Shown piece by piece: positions 12,816-22,140 of a stretch of DNA of 64,000 bases (its first letter is position 1; every line of letters begins with the position of its first letter). The stretch is taken from contig NZ_CP061770.1 of NCBI RefSeq assembly GCF_011751865.2, positions 1,984,001-2,048,000 on the forward strand, given 5' to 3'. The stretch comes from Salinibacterium sp. ZJ70 (lineage in GTDB: Bacteria; Actinomycetota; Actinomycetes; Actinomycetales; Microbacteriaceae). The notes beneath the pieces are model-generated. The model had not been told where the DNA came from. It ran no database searches and was given only the letters and a program-made list of their open reading frames with translations. Both the position numbers and the translations under genes were made by a program.

Positions 12816-14148
12816 GCTGACGTTCGCGTCGTGCGGCTCGTGCCGTGCCTGCGGCGACGGGCATCCGAGCCTGTGCGCACGTTTCGCCGAGCTCAACTAC
12901 GCCACCCCGCCCGATTACACGACCGAGGCGGGCACGGCCTCCGGCGGCTGGCTCGGCCGGTCGTCGTGGGCGTCGGCGGTGGTCGCGCACGAGAGCGCGG
13001 CCGTGGTGCTGCCCGACGGTGTGCCGTGGGATGTCGCGGCGGCGCTCGCCTGCGGCGTGCTGACAGGCGCCGGCACGGTGTTCACCGTGCTCGAGCCCGG
13101 GCCGCGCGACGCTCTGCTCGTGATCGGCGCCGGAACCACCGGGCACGCGGCCGTCATGGCGGCGCGGGTGCGGGGCGTCGCGCGCATCGTCGTGAGCGAG
13201 CCGTCCGAGGTGCGCCGCGCGCTCGCGCGCCAACTCGGCGCGACGGATGCCGGGGAGCCCGCCGAGGTTGAGACGCTGCTGCGCGGATCGCCCGCGACGC
13301 ACGCGCTCGACACCGTCGGCTCGCAGGAGGCGCTCGATTCGGCGCTGCGCGAGCTCGCGACGGGCGGCACGTGCGCGACCGTCGCGCTGCGCCCCGGCCG
13401 CAACATGCTCGAGGTGTCGCAGAGCGCCCTGCTCTGGGGCCGCCGCCTGGTGGGCGTCATCGAAGGCGATGCGGTGCCCGAGCGCGACGTCAGCCGTCTC
13501 GCCGCGCTGTGGGCCGCGGGGCTGTTCCCCGTCGAGCACCTCATCTCGCGCTATCCGTTCGACGCGATCGAGCGCGCCCTCGCGGATGCCGGCGAAGGTC
13601 ACGCGGTCGTGAAGCCCGTGCTGCTGTTCGGCGACGGCGAGCTGCCGGATGCCGCCCCGCATCCGTGGCGCTCCCCCGCCGAACTCGCCCGCGCCGGCGA
13701 GCTGCGCGAGACCGACCTGCCGGGCCTCTGGCGATCGCTGCCGCCCGTGCGTCCCGACGAGCTGCGCGGCCTCTGGCGCGGCTGGGGACTCTCGCCCACG
13801 CAGCGGATGTCGCGTGTGCTCGCGCGCCACGACTGGTTCGGCAAGCTCTTCGCATCCGCCGACGACGTCGCGCCCATCGTGGTTCGGCGCGACGGCGCCC
13901 TCCACGAGGATGCGGCGCTCGCCCGCGGCAGTGCGAGCATCCGCTGGGGCGTGCACGAGGGACTCACGACCGCCGCGATGGTCTACGACCACCTGCCGAT
14001 CGTCGACCTCTTCGTGCGGCTCGACGCCGACACCGTCCTCGGGGTCATGACGGGCCGCGATGCCGCCGACGATGGGCACCTCTTCCACTTCGCGCTCGAG
14101 CGGGCCGAGTCGCACCCCGTCCGGAGGGCCCAACCCGACCCGGCATGA
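12800..14148 (+). pseudogene. Medium-chain alcohol dehydrogenase fused to DUF4334, 5'-truncated
   Basis: The readable part starts at EGDRVLLTFASCGSC and includes the structural-zinc-type cysteines (CGSCRACGDGHPSLC) and a Rossmann fold (GAGTTGHAAVMAA) as in aryl-alcohol-type dehydrogenases. It continues into an extra 140-residue C-terminal domain recognisable as DUF4334 (LRGLWRGWGL, AMVYDHLPIVDLF, DTVLGVM). The catalytic-zinc N-terminus, about 80-90 residues, is missing. A fused dehydrogenase-DUF4334 polypeptide is uncommon in my experience. The TGA is at 14146-14148, 7 nt before the next gene. No start codon with a ribosome site is seen, so it is scored as a fragment. Confidence 0.82.
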
Positions 14149-14155
14149 TGGAAGC

Positions 14156-14710
14156 ATGACCCTCGCCTTCATCCGTCATGGCCAGACCGAGTGGAATCGC
14201 CAGGGACTGATGCAGGGCTCGACCGACATCCCCCTCAACGACACGGGGCGTCAGCAGGCGCGCGACGCCGTCGCGATGCTCGACGGATGGGACTGGGACG
14301 TCATTGTGAGTTCGCCGCTGTCGCGCGCCCGCGAGACGGCGCAGATCGTGGCCGACGGCCTCGGGCTCGAGCTCGGCCCCGCCTACGACGACCTCGTGGA
14401 GCGCGACTACGGGCCGTGGGAGGGCGCCCCCAGCAGCGAGATCATGACGCGCTGGCCCGACCGCAGCTACCCGGATGCCGAGACGCTCGACCACATGGTG
14501 GGGCGCGGGCTGCGGGCGCTCGAGCAGATCGACGCCGACTTCCCTGGCAAGAACGTCGTGGTGGTCTGCCACGGCTCGATCGCCAAGTACGTGCTCCGCC
14601 ACCTCACGGGATACCCCGTCGATGTGGTGACCAACGGGTCCGTCTCCGCGATGGAGCGTGTGGGCGACGCCTGGCGAGTGCTCACCGTCAACGGCGAGCG
14701 CGTCGCCTAG
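14156..14710 (+). CDS. Histidine phosphatase family protein (phosphoglycerate mutase-like)
   Basis: The 184-residue protein starts MTLAFIRHGQTEWN, with the RHG catalytic signature at 7-9, the second arginine and glutamate typical of the branch (SSPLSRARETA, ERDYGPWEG), and the second catalytic histidine in VVVCHGS. It acts as a soluble phosphatase with a phosphohistidine intermediate; the substrate cannot be assigned, and annotations in relatives range from phosphoglycerate mutase-like to general phosphatase. ATG 14156 is preceded by CATGAT at 6 nt, a possible -10 box, and by GGAAG, so either leaderless or normal initiation is possible. It follows the dehydrogenase fragment by 7 nt. Confidence 0.9.
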   Translation: MTLAFIRHGQTEWNRQGLMQGSTDIPLNDTGRQQARDAVAMLDGWDWDVIVSSPLSRARETAQIVADGLGLELGPAYDDLVERDYGPWEGAPSSEIMTRWPDRSYPDAETLDHMVGRGLRALEQIDADFPGKNVVVVCHGSIAKYVLRHLTGYPVDVVTNGSVSAMERVGDAWRVLTVNGERVA

Positions 14711-14824
14711 CTGCCACGCCACGGCGGAGCGCCGAGCGGGCAGAATCGGCTGGAAAACGAGCCGCGGAACAGCAGTTTGCGCCCACTCGGCGAGAGCGAG
14801 CGCGGATGCGAGCGAGCGCGCCGC

Positions 14825-15760
14825 CTAGCGGATCGTGACGTCGCCGAAGCGCCGGCCGATCCAGGCGATCACGGAGGTGCGCGCGAGCAGCCATCCGGCG
14901 ACGAGCACCACGAGCGAGCCCGCGAACACCGCGAAGCCCCACCAGCTGACATCGTCGCGCGAGGCGTACATGTGGTTGAGGTTGCGCAGCACGCCGGTGG
15001 TGAGCACGAGCAGCACGTGCACGATCACGAACGCCACGAAGTAGATCATCACCGGGAAGTGCAGCTTCTCGGCCCACGCGTACGGCACCTTCGCGAGACG
15101 CCCTTCGCGCGGCCACCACGCCGACATCCGCGCGCCCGAGGCGATCGCGAGCGGCGCCGCGACGAACACCGTGACGAAGTAGGCGAGCTGCTGGGCGCTG
15201 TTGTAGTTCACCCAGCTGTTCTCGGTCGGCCAGTCGAAGCTCGCGTACTGCAGCAGCGCGGAGATCGCGTTCGGAAACACGTCCCAGCTGGTGGGCACGA
15301 TGCGCATCCACTGGCCGGTTGCGAACAGCAGCACGACGTAGATCACGCCGTTCGCCACCCACAGCACATCGAGCCCCTGGTGAAACCACACGGTGAGGCT
15401 CATGCGGCGCTTGCGCACCTTACGGGACGACCACAGCGCCTTGGGAGTCTTCGTGCGGCGGATCTCCCACCCCGTTCGCACGATGAGCACGAGCAGGAAG
15501 ATGTTGAAGAAGTGCTGCCAGCCGAGCCATGCGGGCAACCCGACGGGGGCATTCTCGGGCAGCGGATACGAGCCCGGGTAGGCGGCGAGGAACTCGATGA
15601 CCGGGTCGAGCGTGCGCATCCAGCGGGCGATCGCGACGACGATGATGGCGAACACGAGCAGCGCGGCCCCGCCGACGGCCCATCGGATGCCGCGTCGCCG
15701 CTTCACATGCGCCGCGGGTGCGGCTGCCTCGCCGCGATCCGGCGTTCGGTCATTCGTCAT
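14825..15760 (-). CDS. Cytochrome b/b6-domain membrane protein (intact paralogue)
   Basis: The 311-residue protein starts MTNDRTPDRG after AGGGAGG at a good distance. A charged cytoplasmic N-terminus leads to a first helix (about 25-48), then further helices carrying W-Q-H-F-F, W-F-H-Q-G, W-P-T-E and L-H-F-P-V motifs whose histidines are likely haem ligands. It is close over its whole length to the frameshifted gene at 734-1745. The family resembles the b-type cytochrome subunits of hydrogenases and formate dehydrogenases, so quinone or haem-linked electron transfer is expected. No catalytic partner is adjacent here, whereas the broken paralogue is coupled to etfA. Confidence 0.85.
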   Translation of the reverse strand: MTNDRTPDRGEAAAPAAHVKRRRGIRWAVGGAALLVFAIIVVAIARWMRTLDPVIEFLAAYPGSYPLPENAPVGLPAWLGWQHFFNIFLLVLIVRTGWEIRRTKTPKALWSSRKVRKRRMSLTVWFHQGLDVLWVANGVIYVVLLFATGQWMRIVPTSWDVFPNAISALLQYASFDWPTENSWVNYNSAQQLAYFVTVFVAAPLAIASGARMSAWWPREGRLAKVPYAWAEKLHFPVMIYFVAFVIVHVLLVLTTGVLRNLNHMYASRDDVSWWGFAVFAGSLVVLVAGWLLARTSVIAWIGRRFGDVTIR

Positions 15761-15830
15761 GCGTCCTCCCTGACGATCTTGGCACGCCGAGGCTGGGGTT
15801 TCGGTCGCGAACGGGTCTACCCTTGCCTGC

Positions 15831-17303
15831 ATGAACGACGTGGTTCTGCGCACCAGTTCTCCGGAGGCGCAGGGAGTCGACGTCTCGACCCTCCGCGCCC
15901 TCCTCGACGAGCTCGATTCGGCTCTCGACTCGCTGCACAGCTTCGTGCTCGTGCGGCACGAGAGGCTCGTGGCGGAGGCGGCGTGGGCGCCGTACACGAC
16001 CACACGCCCGCACACGCTCTACTCGGTGAGCAAGAGCTTCACCTCGTCGGCGGTGGGGCTCGCGGTCAGCGAGGGTCTGCTGAGCGTCGACGACCGGATC
16101 GTGCAGCACTTCCCCGAGCAGGCTCCCCCGAACGTCGACGCGCGCCTGCTCGACCTGCGGGTGCGCCACCTGCTCACGATGACGACCGGGCACACGGAGG
16201 ACAGCACCGATGCGCTCCTGCGGACGGGCGCGGGCGACTGGGTGCGCACGTTCCTCGCCCAGCCCTTCAAAGCAGACCCGGGCACGACGTTCCTCTACGA
16301 CACCGGCGCGAGCTTCGTGCTCTCGGCGCTCGTGCAGAAGGTCACCGGGCAGCGGCTTCTCGACTACCTCCGACCGCGCCTGCTCGATCCGCTCGGGATC
16401 ACGGATGCCACCTGGGAGCAGAATCCGCAGGGCATCGACATGGGCGGATTCGGCCTCTCGATCTCGACCCGCGACATCGCCGCCTTCGGGCTCATGCTGC
16501 TGCAGGGCGGCACCTTCCGCGGCGGCGAGGTGCTGCCAGCCGACTGGGTCGAGATAGCGACCTCACCGCTCGTGCCGAGCGTCGGCGAATCGATCGACTG
16601 GGACCTCGGCTACGGCTACCAGTTCTGGACGAGCACGCACGGCTTCCGCGGCGACGGCATGTTCGGGCAGTTCTGCCTCGTCCTGCCGGAGGACGACGCC
16701 GTCATCGCGATCACTGCGAGCCTGCAGAACATGCAGAAGGTGCTCGACATCATCTGGCACCACCGCGCAGCGCTGTTCGCCGGCGCAGCTGCGAACGCGG
16801 AGGATGAGGGCGAGCCTGCAACGTTCGCCTTCGAGGTGCCGTCGCCGAAGGCCCACCCCGAGATGCCGTTCGCTGCCATCGACCTGGTGCACTACCGCCT
16901 CGACGCACCCGATTGGCCGAGCGCCCCCGACACTCTGGCCCTCCACTCGACCCCCGACGGTGCGACGATGCTGCTCGGCTACGACGGGGTCGAGTCGAAG
17001 ATCGTCTACGGGGTCGACGAATGGGTGCCGAGCACCATCACCTTCGAGGGCCGCAGCAACGTGCCGGTGTTCGCGCGGGGCGCGTGGGTCGGCGAGGAGG
17101 AGTTCCAGGGGCGGGTGCTCTCGGCCGGGGGGCCGCACGGTGTCGAGCACACGATCCACTTCCTCCCGGATGACACCCTCGTGTGGACCTCGCGCGACCT
17201 CGTCTCATTCGATCCCATCGTCGAGCACCGCGCGACCGGCGTGCCCTACCGGCCGCCCGTCATCCAGGAGCCGCCGCAGAGCGGACGCATCGCCGCACTC
17301 TGA
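15831..17303 (+). CDS. Serine hydrolase, class C beta-lactamase family
   Basis: The 490-residue protein has the active-site S-x-x-K as SVSK at 65-68, a YDT motif in place of Y-x-N, and a later G-D-G-M-F-G-Q segment at the position of the third (K/H-T-G) motif. A C-terminal extension of about 130 residues is beta-rich and unrecognised. No signal peptide is evident, so it is probably cytoplasmic, like many esterase-type members; beta-lactam hydrolysis should not be assumed. ATG 15831 is 70 bp from the divergent cytochrome b start. The gene ends 12 bp before the convergent smc stop. Confidence 0.88.
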   Translation: MNDVVLRTSSPEAQGVDVSTLRALLDELDSALDSLHSFVLVRHERLVAEAAWAPYTTTRPHTLYSVSKSFTSSAVGLAVSEGLLSVDDRIVQHFPEQAPPNVDARLLDLRVRHLLTMTTGHTEDSTDALLRTGAGDWVRTFLAQPFKADPGTTFLYDTGASFVLSALVQKVTGQRLLDYLRPRLLDPLGITDATWEQNPQGIDMGGFGLSISTRDIAAFGLMLLQGGTFRGGEVLPADWVEIATSPLVPSVGESIDWDLGYGYQFWTSTHGFRGDGMFGQFCLVLPEDDAVIAITASLQNMQKVLDIIWHHRAALFAGAAANAEDEGEPATFAFEVPSPKAHPEMPFAAIDLVHYRLDAPDWPSAPDTLALHSTPDGATMLLGYDGVESKIVYGVDEWVPSTITFEGRSNVPVFARGAWVGEEEFQGRVLSAGGPHGVEHTIHFLPDDTLVWTSRDLVSFDPIVEHRATGVPYRPPVIQEPPQSGRIAAL

Positions 17304-17315
17304 CGCGGCCCTCGA

Positions 17316-20300
17316 TCAGCTCGCGCGCTCCTCCGGGGCGGCGACGCGCTGACCGACGACGGCGCTCACGCCGTCCTGGCGCATCGAGACGCCGTAGAGC
17401 GCATCCGCGGTCTCCATCGTGCGCTTCTGGTGCGTGATGATGATGAGCTGCGAGTTGGCGCGCAGACGCTCGATCACGCTCAGCAGTCGCCCGAGGTTGG
17501 CGTCGTCGAGCGCCGCCTCCACCTCGTCGAGGATGTAGAACGGGCTCGGGCGCGCCGTGAAGATCGCGAACAGCAGCGCGACAGCCGCGAGCGAGCGCTC
17601 ACCACCCGACAGCAGCGACAGACGCTCGATCTTCTTGCCCGCCGGTTTGACGGTCACCTCGATGCCCGTGAGCAGCATGTCGTCGGGGTCGGTGAGGTGC
17701 AGCGATCCGGTGCCGCCCGGGAAGAGCATCGGGAACACCTCGTCGAAGGCGGCCTTGGTGTCGGCGAACGCGGCGGCGAAGATGTCCTTCATCTTCTCGT
17801 CGATCTCTTCGATGATCGTGAGGAGATCCTTGCGCGTCGCGGTGAGGTCGGCGAGCTGTTCGGTGAGGAACTTGTGACGCTGCTCGAGGGCGGCGAACTC
17901 CTCGAGAGCGAGCGGGTTCACCCGGCCGAGCTGCGCGAACTTGCGCTCGGCGCGATCGAGGCGCGCCTTCTGCTTCGCGCGGTCGTAGGGCTCGGTCTGC
18001 GGCTCGGCGTCCTCGTCGTCATCCTCGGATGCCGCGGGCACGTCGACGGGAACGGGCACCTCGGGGCCGTACTCGGCGACGAGCACATCCTCCACGAGTC
18101 CGAGCTCGTCGGCGGCACGCTCGAGCAGGCTCGACAGGTGCAGCTTCTTCTCGTATGCCTGCATCTCGAGGCCGTGCACGTTCTCGTTGAGGGCCTGCAG
18201 ACGCTCGCGCAGCGCGGCTTCGCTGCGCCGCAGCTCGGTGAGCTCCTCGTTCTGCTTCGCGCGTTCCGCTTCGGCGGCGGCGAGCGCGACGCGTGCCTCG
18301 GCGAGCGAACGATCGGCGGTGTCGAGGGCTGCGGGCAGCAGTTCGAGCACACCCTGCGCGGCATCGATCTGGTGGCGACGGATGACGGCGAGGCGGGCGG
18401 CCTCTTCCGCGGCCGCTCGCTCAGCCTCCATGCGGCGCTTCATCTGCTCCGCCTGGTCGCGCTGGGCGCGCACGCGCTCGCGTGCCGTCTCGAGTTCGAC
18501 GCGCGCGCTCACCTCGGTCGCGCGGGCGGCCTCGAGCTCGGCGAGCATCCCGTCGCGAGCGGAGACGTCGAGGATCGGGCGCGGGGTCGCGGCGTGCGCG
18601 TCGCGGTCGCCTGTGGCGCGCTCGACGGCGGAATCCGCGGCGGCCACCTGGTCGGTGAGACCCGCGAGGGCCTCCGCGAGTCGCTCGCTCTCGGCGACCG
18701 CGGCTTCGAGCTGCATGCGCGAACGCCCGAGGGCTTCGCTGCGTTCGGCGAGACGCGCCTCGAACTGCTTGAGGGCGGTGGAGGCCTGCACGAGGTCGAT
18801 GCGGGCGAGGTCGAGCTGCTCGCGCTTCTCGGCGAGCTCCTGCGCGAGACGCTCGATCGTGGTGGTGACGCCCACGAGCTTCTCCTGGGCGGCGTCGCGC
18901 TCGGCGAGCAGCTCGATGCGGCTGCGTCCGCCCGCGGATCCGCCCCGCAGCACGTGCTCGGCGAGCACGTCGCCTTCGCGCGTGATGACGGTGATGCCGC
19001 CGAGCTTGGCGAGCGTCGGCCACGCGGTGCGCGCGGCGTCAAGGCTGTCGGCGACCACGAATCCGGCGAGCACGCCGCGGATGCCGTTGGGGCCTGCGAC
19101 GAGGCTCGCGGCCGAGCGGATGCCGGCTGGCAGCCCGGTGGGGTCGGCGGGGGCAGCGGCGTCGGCGACGACGATCTCGACGCGCCCAGCCTCCACGCCC
19201 TTCGCGTGATCCAGGGCCGCGACACCGGCTTCCCAGGTGTCGGCGAGCACCGCGTCCGCGAGGCTGCCGAGGGCGGCGGCGATCGCCGCCTCGAAGCCCG
19301 ACTCGACCTTGATGTGCTCGGCGACGATGCCGCGGATGCCGTCGAGGCCGATGATCTGCTGCGAGCCGTCTTTCTGGTCGGTGGCGAGCGTGAGGGCGCT
19401 GGTGCGTGCGGCGAGTGCGTCGCGTTCGCGCTCGGAGGTGTGCAGCTCGTCGCGCAGGGCGTCGACCTTCTGCTGCAGCTCGGCGACCGCCTGCTCGGCC
19501 TTCTCGACCGCGCCCGCGAGCTCGGTGTCCTCGGTCGCGCCTTCCTCGTCGCCTTCGAGCGACACGAGCTCGGCGCGCGCCTGCTCGCGGCGCTCCTCCG
19601 CTGCGGCGAGCGCCGCCTTCTGGCGTTCGAGCTGGGCGACCGTCGCCGCACGGCGTTCCTCGGCGGCGCGCACAGCTCCGGAGAGGCGCCCCTGCTCGAG
19701 GTCGTGCTGGCTCACGAGGGCCGACTGAGCGCTGATCTCCTCGTCGAGCGAGTCGAGGCTCGCGCGCGCCGTGGCGGTGGCGGCGGTCGCGCGGCCGAGC
19801 ACCTCGGTGGCAGCGGCGATGCCGGCTTCGAGACGCTTCGCCTCGGCGAAGGCATCCGCGACCGCCGACTCCGAGAGCGTCTGACTCATCCCGGGAAGCT
19901 CGGACTGCTGACTCAGCAGCGAGAGACGCTGGTTGGCGAGCGTGAAGAGCGAACGCAGGCGATCCTGCACCTGCTCGAGGCCGAACGCCACCTGGCGCGC
20001 CTCGTCGACCGCGTCGCCCGTCATCGACTGCTCGATGCGGTTCTGGCGCAGCTTCGACTGGTCGAGCTGCTCCTGCAGCACCACGCGCTCCGTCTTGCGC
20101 TCCGACTCGCTGCGGGTCACATTCGTGATCGCATCGCGCAGCTCGACAACCTCGTCGGCGAGCAGGCGCGCGCGGGCATCGCGCACGATCGCGGCGATCG
20201 TCTGTGCTTCCCGCGCAATCTGCGCCTGCTGGCCGAGCGGCTTCAGCTGGCGACGGATCTCGCCTGCGAGATCCGAGAGACGCGTGAGGTTGGCCTGCAT

Positions 20301-20849
20301 CGCGTCGAGCTTGCGGAGAGTCTTCTCCTTGCGGCGGCGGTGCTTGAGGATGCCGGCGGCCTCCTCGATGAAGCCGCGGCGGTCCTCGGGGGTCGCGTGC
20401 AGCACGCGGTCGAGCTGACCCTGGCCGATGATGACGTGCATCTCGCGGCCGAGACCGGAATCCGAGAGCAGCTCCTGCACATCCAGCAGACGGCACTGCT
20501 CGCCGTTGATCGCATACTCGCTGCCGCCGTTGCGGAAGAGGGTGCGCGAGATCGTGACCTCGCTGTACTCGATCGGCAGCGCGCCATCCGCGTTGTCGAT
20601 GACGAGCTGCACCTCGGCGCGGCCGAGCGGACCGCGCGTCGCGGTGCCGGCGAAGATGACGTCCTCCATCTTGCCGCCGCGGAGCGTCTTGGCCCCCTGC
20701 TCGCCCATCACCCACGCGAGCGCGTCGACCACGTTCGACTTACCGGATCCGTTCGGGCCCACGACACAGGTCACGCCCGGTTCGAACGCGAAAGTGGTCG
20801 GCTGGGCGAACGACTTGAATCCCTTGAGGGTCAAGCTCTTCAGATGCAC
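17316..20849 (-). CDS. smc: Chromosome segregation protein SMC
   Basis: The 1177-residue protein, normal for bacterial SMC, folds chromosomal DNA together with ScpA and ScpB. Domains in order: N-terminal ATPase half with Walker A GPNGSGKSN (31-39), long coiled coil, hinge near residues 490-650 (around IIGLDGIRGIVAEHI), second coiled coil, and C-terminal ATPase half with the signature LLSGGERSLAA and Walker B FYILDEVEAALDD. A short acidic insert (SEDDDEDAE) lies in the second coil. In relatives it sits upstream of ftsY; here about 16 kb of other genes separates them. The complementary strand is also open over the whole gene, which is a GC artefact. Confidence 0.97.
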   Translation of the reverse strand: MHLKSLTLKGFKSFAQPTTFAFEPGVTCVVGPNGSGKSNVVDALAWVMGEQGAKTLRGGKMEDVIFAGTATRGPLGRAEVQLVIDNADGALPIEYSEVTISRTLFRNGGSEYAINGEQCRLLDVQELLSDSGLGREMHVIIGQGQLDRVLHATPEDRRGFIEEAAGILKHRRRKEKTLRKLDAMQANLTRLSDLAGEIRRQLKPLGQQAQIAREAQTIAAIVRDARARLLADEVVELRDAITNVTRSESERKTERVVLQEQLDQSKLRQNRIEQSMTGDAVDEARQVAFGLEQVQDRLRSLFTLANQRLSLLSQQSELPGMSQTLSESAVADAFAEAKRLEAGIAAATEVLGRATAATATARASLDSLDEEISAQSALVSQHDLEQGRLSGAVRAAEERRAATVAQLERQKAALAAAEERREQARAELVSLEGDEEGATEDTELAGAVEKAEQAVAELQQKVDALRDELHTSERERDALAARTSALTLATDQKDGSQQIIGLDGIRGIVAEHIKVESGFEAAIAAALGSLADAVLADTWEAGVAALDHAKGVEAGRVEIVVADAAAPADPTGLPAGIRSAASLVAGPNGIRGVLAGFVVADSLDAARTAWPTLAKLGGITVITREGDVLAEHVLRGGSAGGRSRIELLAERDAAQEKLVGVTTTIERLAQELAEKREQLDLARIDLVQASTALKQFEARLAERSEALGRSRMQLEAAVAESERLAEALAGLTDQVAAADSAVERATGDRDAHAATPRPILDVSARDGMLAELEAARATEVSARVELETARERVRAQRDQAEQMKRRMEAERAAAEEAARLAVIRRHQIDAAQGVLELLPAALDTADRSLAEARVALAAAEAERAKQNEELTELRRSEAALRERLQALNENVHGLEMQAYEKKLHLSSLLERAADELGLVEDVLVAEYGPEVPVPVDVPAASEDDDEDAEPQTEPYDRAKQKARLDRAERKFAQLGRVNPLALEEFAALEQRHKFLTEQLADLTATRKDLLTIIEEIDEKMKDIFAAAFADTKAAFDEVFPMLFPGGTGSLHLTDPDDMLLTGIEVTVKPAGKKIERLSLLSGGERSLAAVALLFAIFTARPSPFYILDEVEAALDDANLGRLLSVIERLRANSQLIIITHQKRTMETADALYGVSMRQDGVSAVVGQRVAAPEERAS

Positions 20850-20970
20850 CCTGCGGCCTCCTCTCGCGTGCGTTCGTCTGCACCAACGCTACCGTCCGCG
20901 GAGGCCCTCACCTGTCCGCGCGGGGCGTTTCCCCCTGGTCTGAGGGCGGATTCGAGCGCAGGCTGAGTGG

Positions 20971-22059
20971 ATGACCGGGTTCCGCATCGACGAGGTGCCC
21001 CTTCCGCGCGATCTCACCCAGGATCCGCACGCTGCCGACTTCATCGCGATGGTGGCGGTGCGCAACGCCTGCGAGGAGGCCGCCTACGGCACGACCGATG
21101 TGGCTCTGAGCCCTGAGCGCCTGCTCCCCGCGATGAGCGACCCGGGCGCACCCACGCGCGTGCTGCTCGCACGTGTCGACGGTCAGGTGGTGGGGCGCGC
21201 CCTCTACGAGACGCTCGCCGATGCCCCCGAGACGGCGTGGATCGACACCCTCGTGCATCCCGACGCCCGCCGACGCGGCATCGGGCGCGCGCTCGCGGAT
21301 CGCGTCGAGCAGCTCGCGATCGACGGCGGGGCGCGGCAGCTGATCGTCTACACGCCGTCGCCGCGCGCCGACGGCGCGCGGCTCGTGCCGCCCACGGGCG
21401 CCGGATGGGTGCCGGCCGACAACCCCGAGGTGCGGTTCCTGCGCGCCCGTGGCTACCGGCTGGAGCAGGTGGAGCGCGCGAGCCGCCTGGAGCTGCCCGC
21501 ACATCCGGATGCCGACTGGTCGCCTCTGCCTGCGGCGGTCGCCGCCGCCGGGCGCGCACTGTCGCCCGAGTACCGCATCCATGTCTGGCAGGAGCGCACC
21601 CCGCCCGAATGGCTCGACGACATCGCGATGCTCATCACGCGCATGAGCACGGATGCTCCACAGGGCGCCCTCGACGAACCGGAGGATGTGTGGGATGCCG
21701 CGCGCCTCACCGACGTCGAGCAGAAGCGCATCGACACGGGCGGCGAGACCCTGCTCACAACGGCAGCGGAACACATCGCGAGCGGGCGGCTGGTGGCGTT
21801 CACCGTGATGTTCGTGCCCGATGACGTCTCCCAGCCGATCGCTCAGGGCGACACCCTCGTTCTGCGGGAGCACCGCGGCCACCACCTCGGCATGCACATC
21901 AAGCTCGCGAACGTGAAGGCTGCGGCCCGGCGCTTCCCCGGCCACCCCTCGGTGACCACCTGGAACGCCGAGGAGAACCGCCACATGCTCGCCGTCAACG
22001 AGGCCCTCGGCTTCGAGCCGATGGGGTACGAGGGTGCCTGGAAGCGCACGCTCGCGTGA
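20971..22059 (+). CDS. Tandem GNAT acetyltransferase
   Basis: The 362-residue protein has two GNAT-like halves. The first (about 30-160) has the acetyl-CoA loop as DARRRGIGRALADR; the second (about 200-362) has R-G-H-H-L-G-M and ends in N-x-x-M-L-A-V-N-E-A-L-G-F-E, the usual motif B and end of a GNAT fold. Two-domain proteins of this size occur widely in actinobacteria, and mycothiol synthase has the same architecture, but the motifs here do not specify mycothiol. It is divergent from smc (121 bp between starts) and convergent with the BI-1 gene, with a strong terminator in between. Confidence 0.88.
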   Translation: MTGFRIDEVPLPRDLTQDPHAADFIAMVAVRNACEEAAYGTTDVALSPERLLPAMSDPGAPTRVLLARVDGQVVGRALYETLADAPETAWIDTLVHPDARRRGIGRALADRVEQLAIDGGARQLIVYTPSPRADGARLVPPTGAGWVPADNPEVRFLRARGYRLEQVERASRLELPAHPDADWSPLPAAVAAAGRALSPEYRIHVWQERTPPEWLDDIAMLITRMSTDAPQGALDEPEDVWDAARLTDVEQKRIDTGGETLLTTAAEHIASGRLVAFTVMFVPDDVSQPIAQGDTLVLREHRGHHLGMHIKLANVKAAARRFPGHPSVTTWNAEENRHMLAVNEALGFEPMGYEGAWKRTLA

Positions 22060-22078
22060 CACGCATCCGGGAACGAGA

Positions 22079-22106
22079 AAGGCCGGAACGCGAACGTTCC
22101 GGCCTT
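22079..22106. terminator. Bidirectional hairpin terminator
   Basis: A perfect 12-bp stem, AAGGCCGGAACG / CGTTCCGGCCTT, with a 4-nt loop lies between the convergent GNAT and BI-1 genes. The arms end in A and T runs of 2-3, as is usual in high-GC genomes. Confidence 0.85.
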
Positions 22107-22140
22107 CCGTTCCGCGGCCTCCGCGGACGTTGTGATGCGA

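Noticed and set aside
12472..14148. A full-length dehydrogenase reading from 12472
   Set aside because: The first 110 codons are antisense to the TetR gene and have no dehydrogenase motifs; the real gene is truncated.
15831..17303. Antibiotic-resistance beta-lactamase
   Set aside because: S-x-x-K is present but there is no signal peptide, the other motifs differ from true beta-lactamases, and the fold is shared with esterases and peptidases.
17430..20966. A 1178-codon open frame on the strand opposite smc
   Set aside because: It mirrors smc almost exactly and its protein is low-complexity (Glu, Leu, Arg, His). This is the usual antisense open frame of a high-GC coiled-coil gene.
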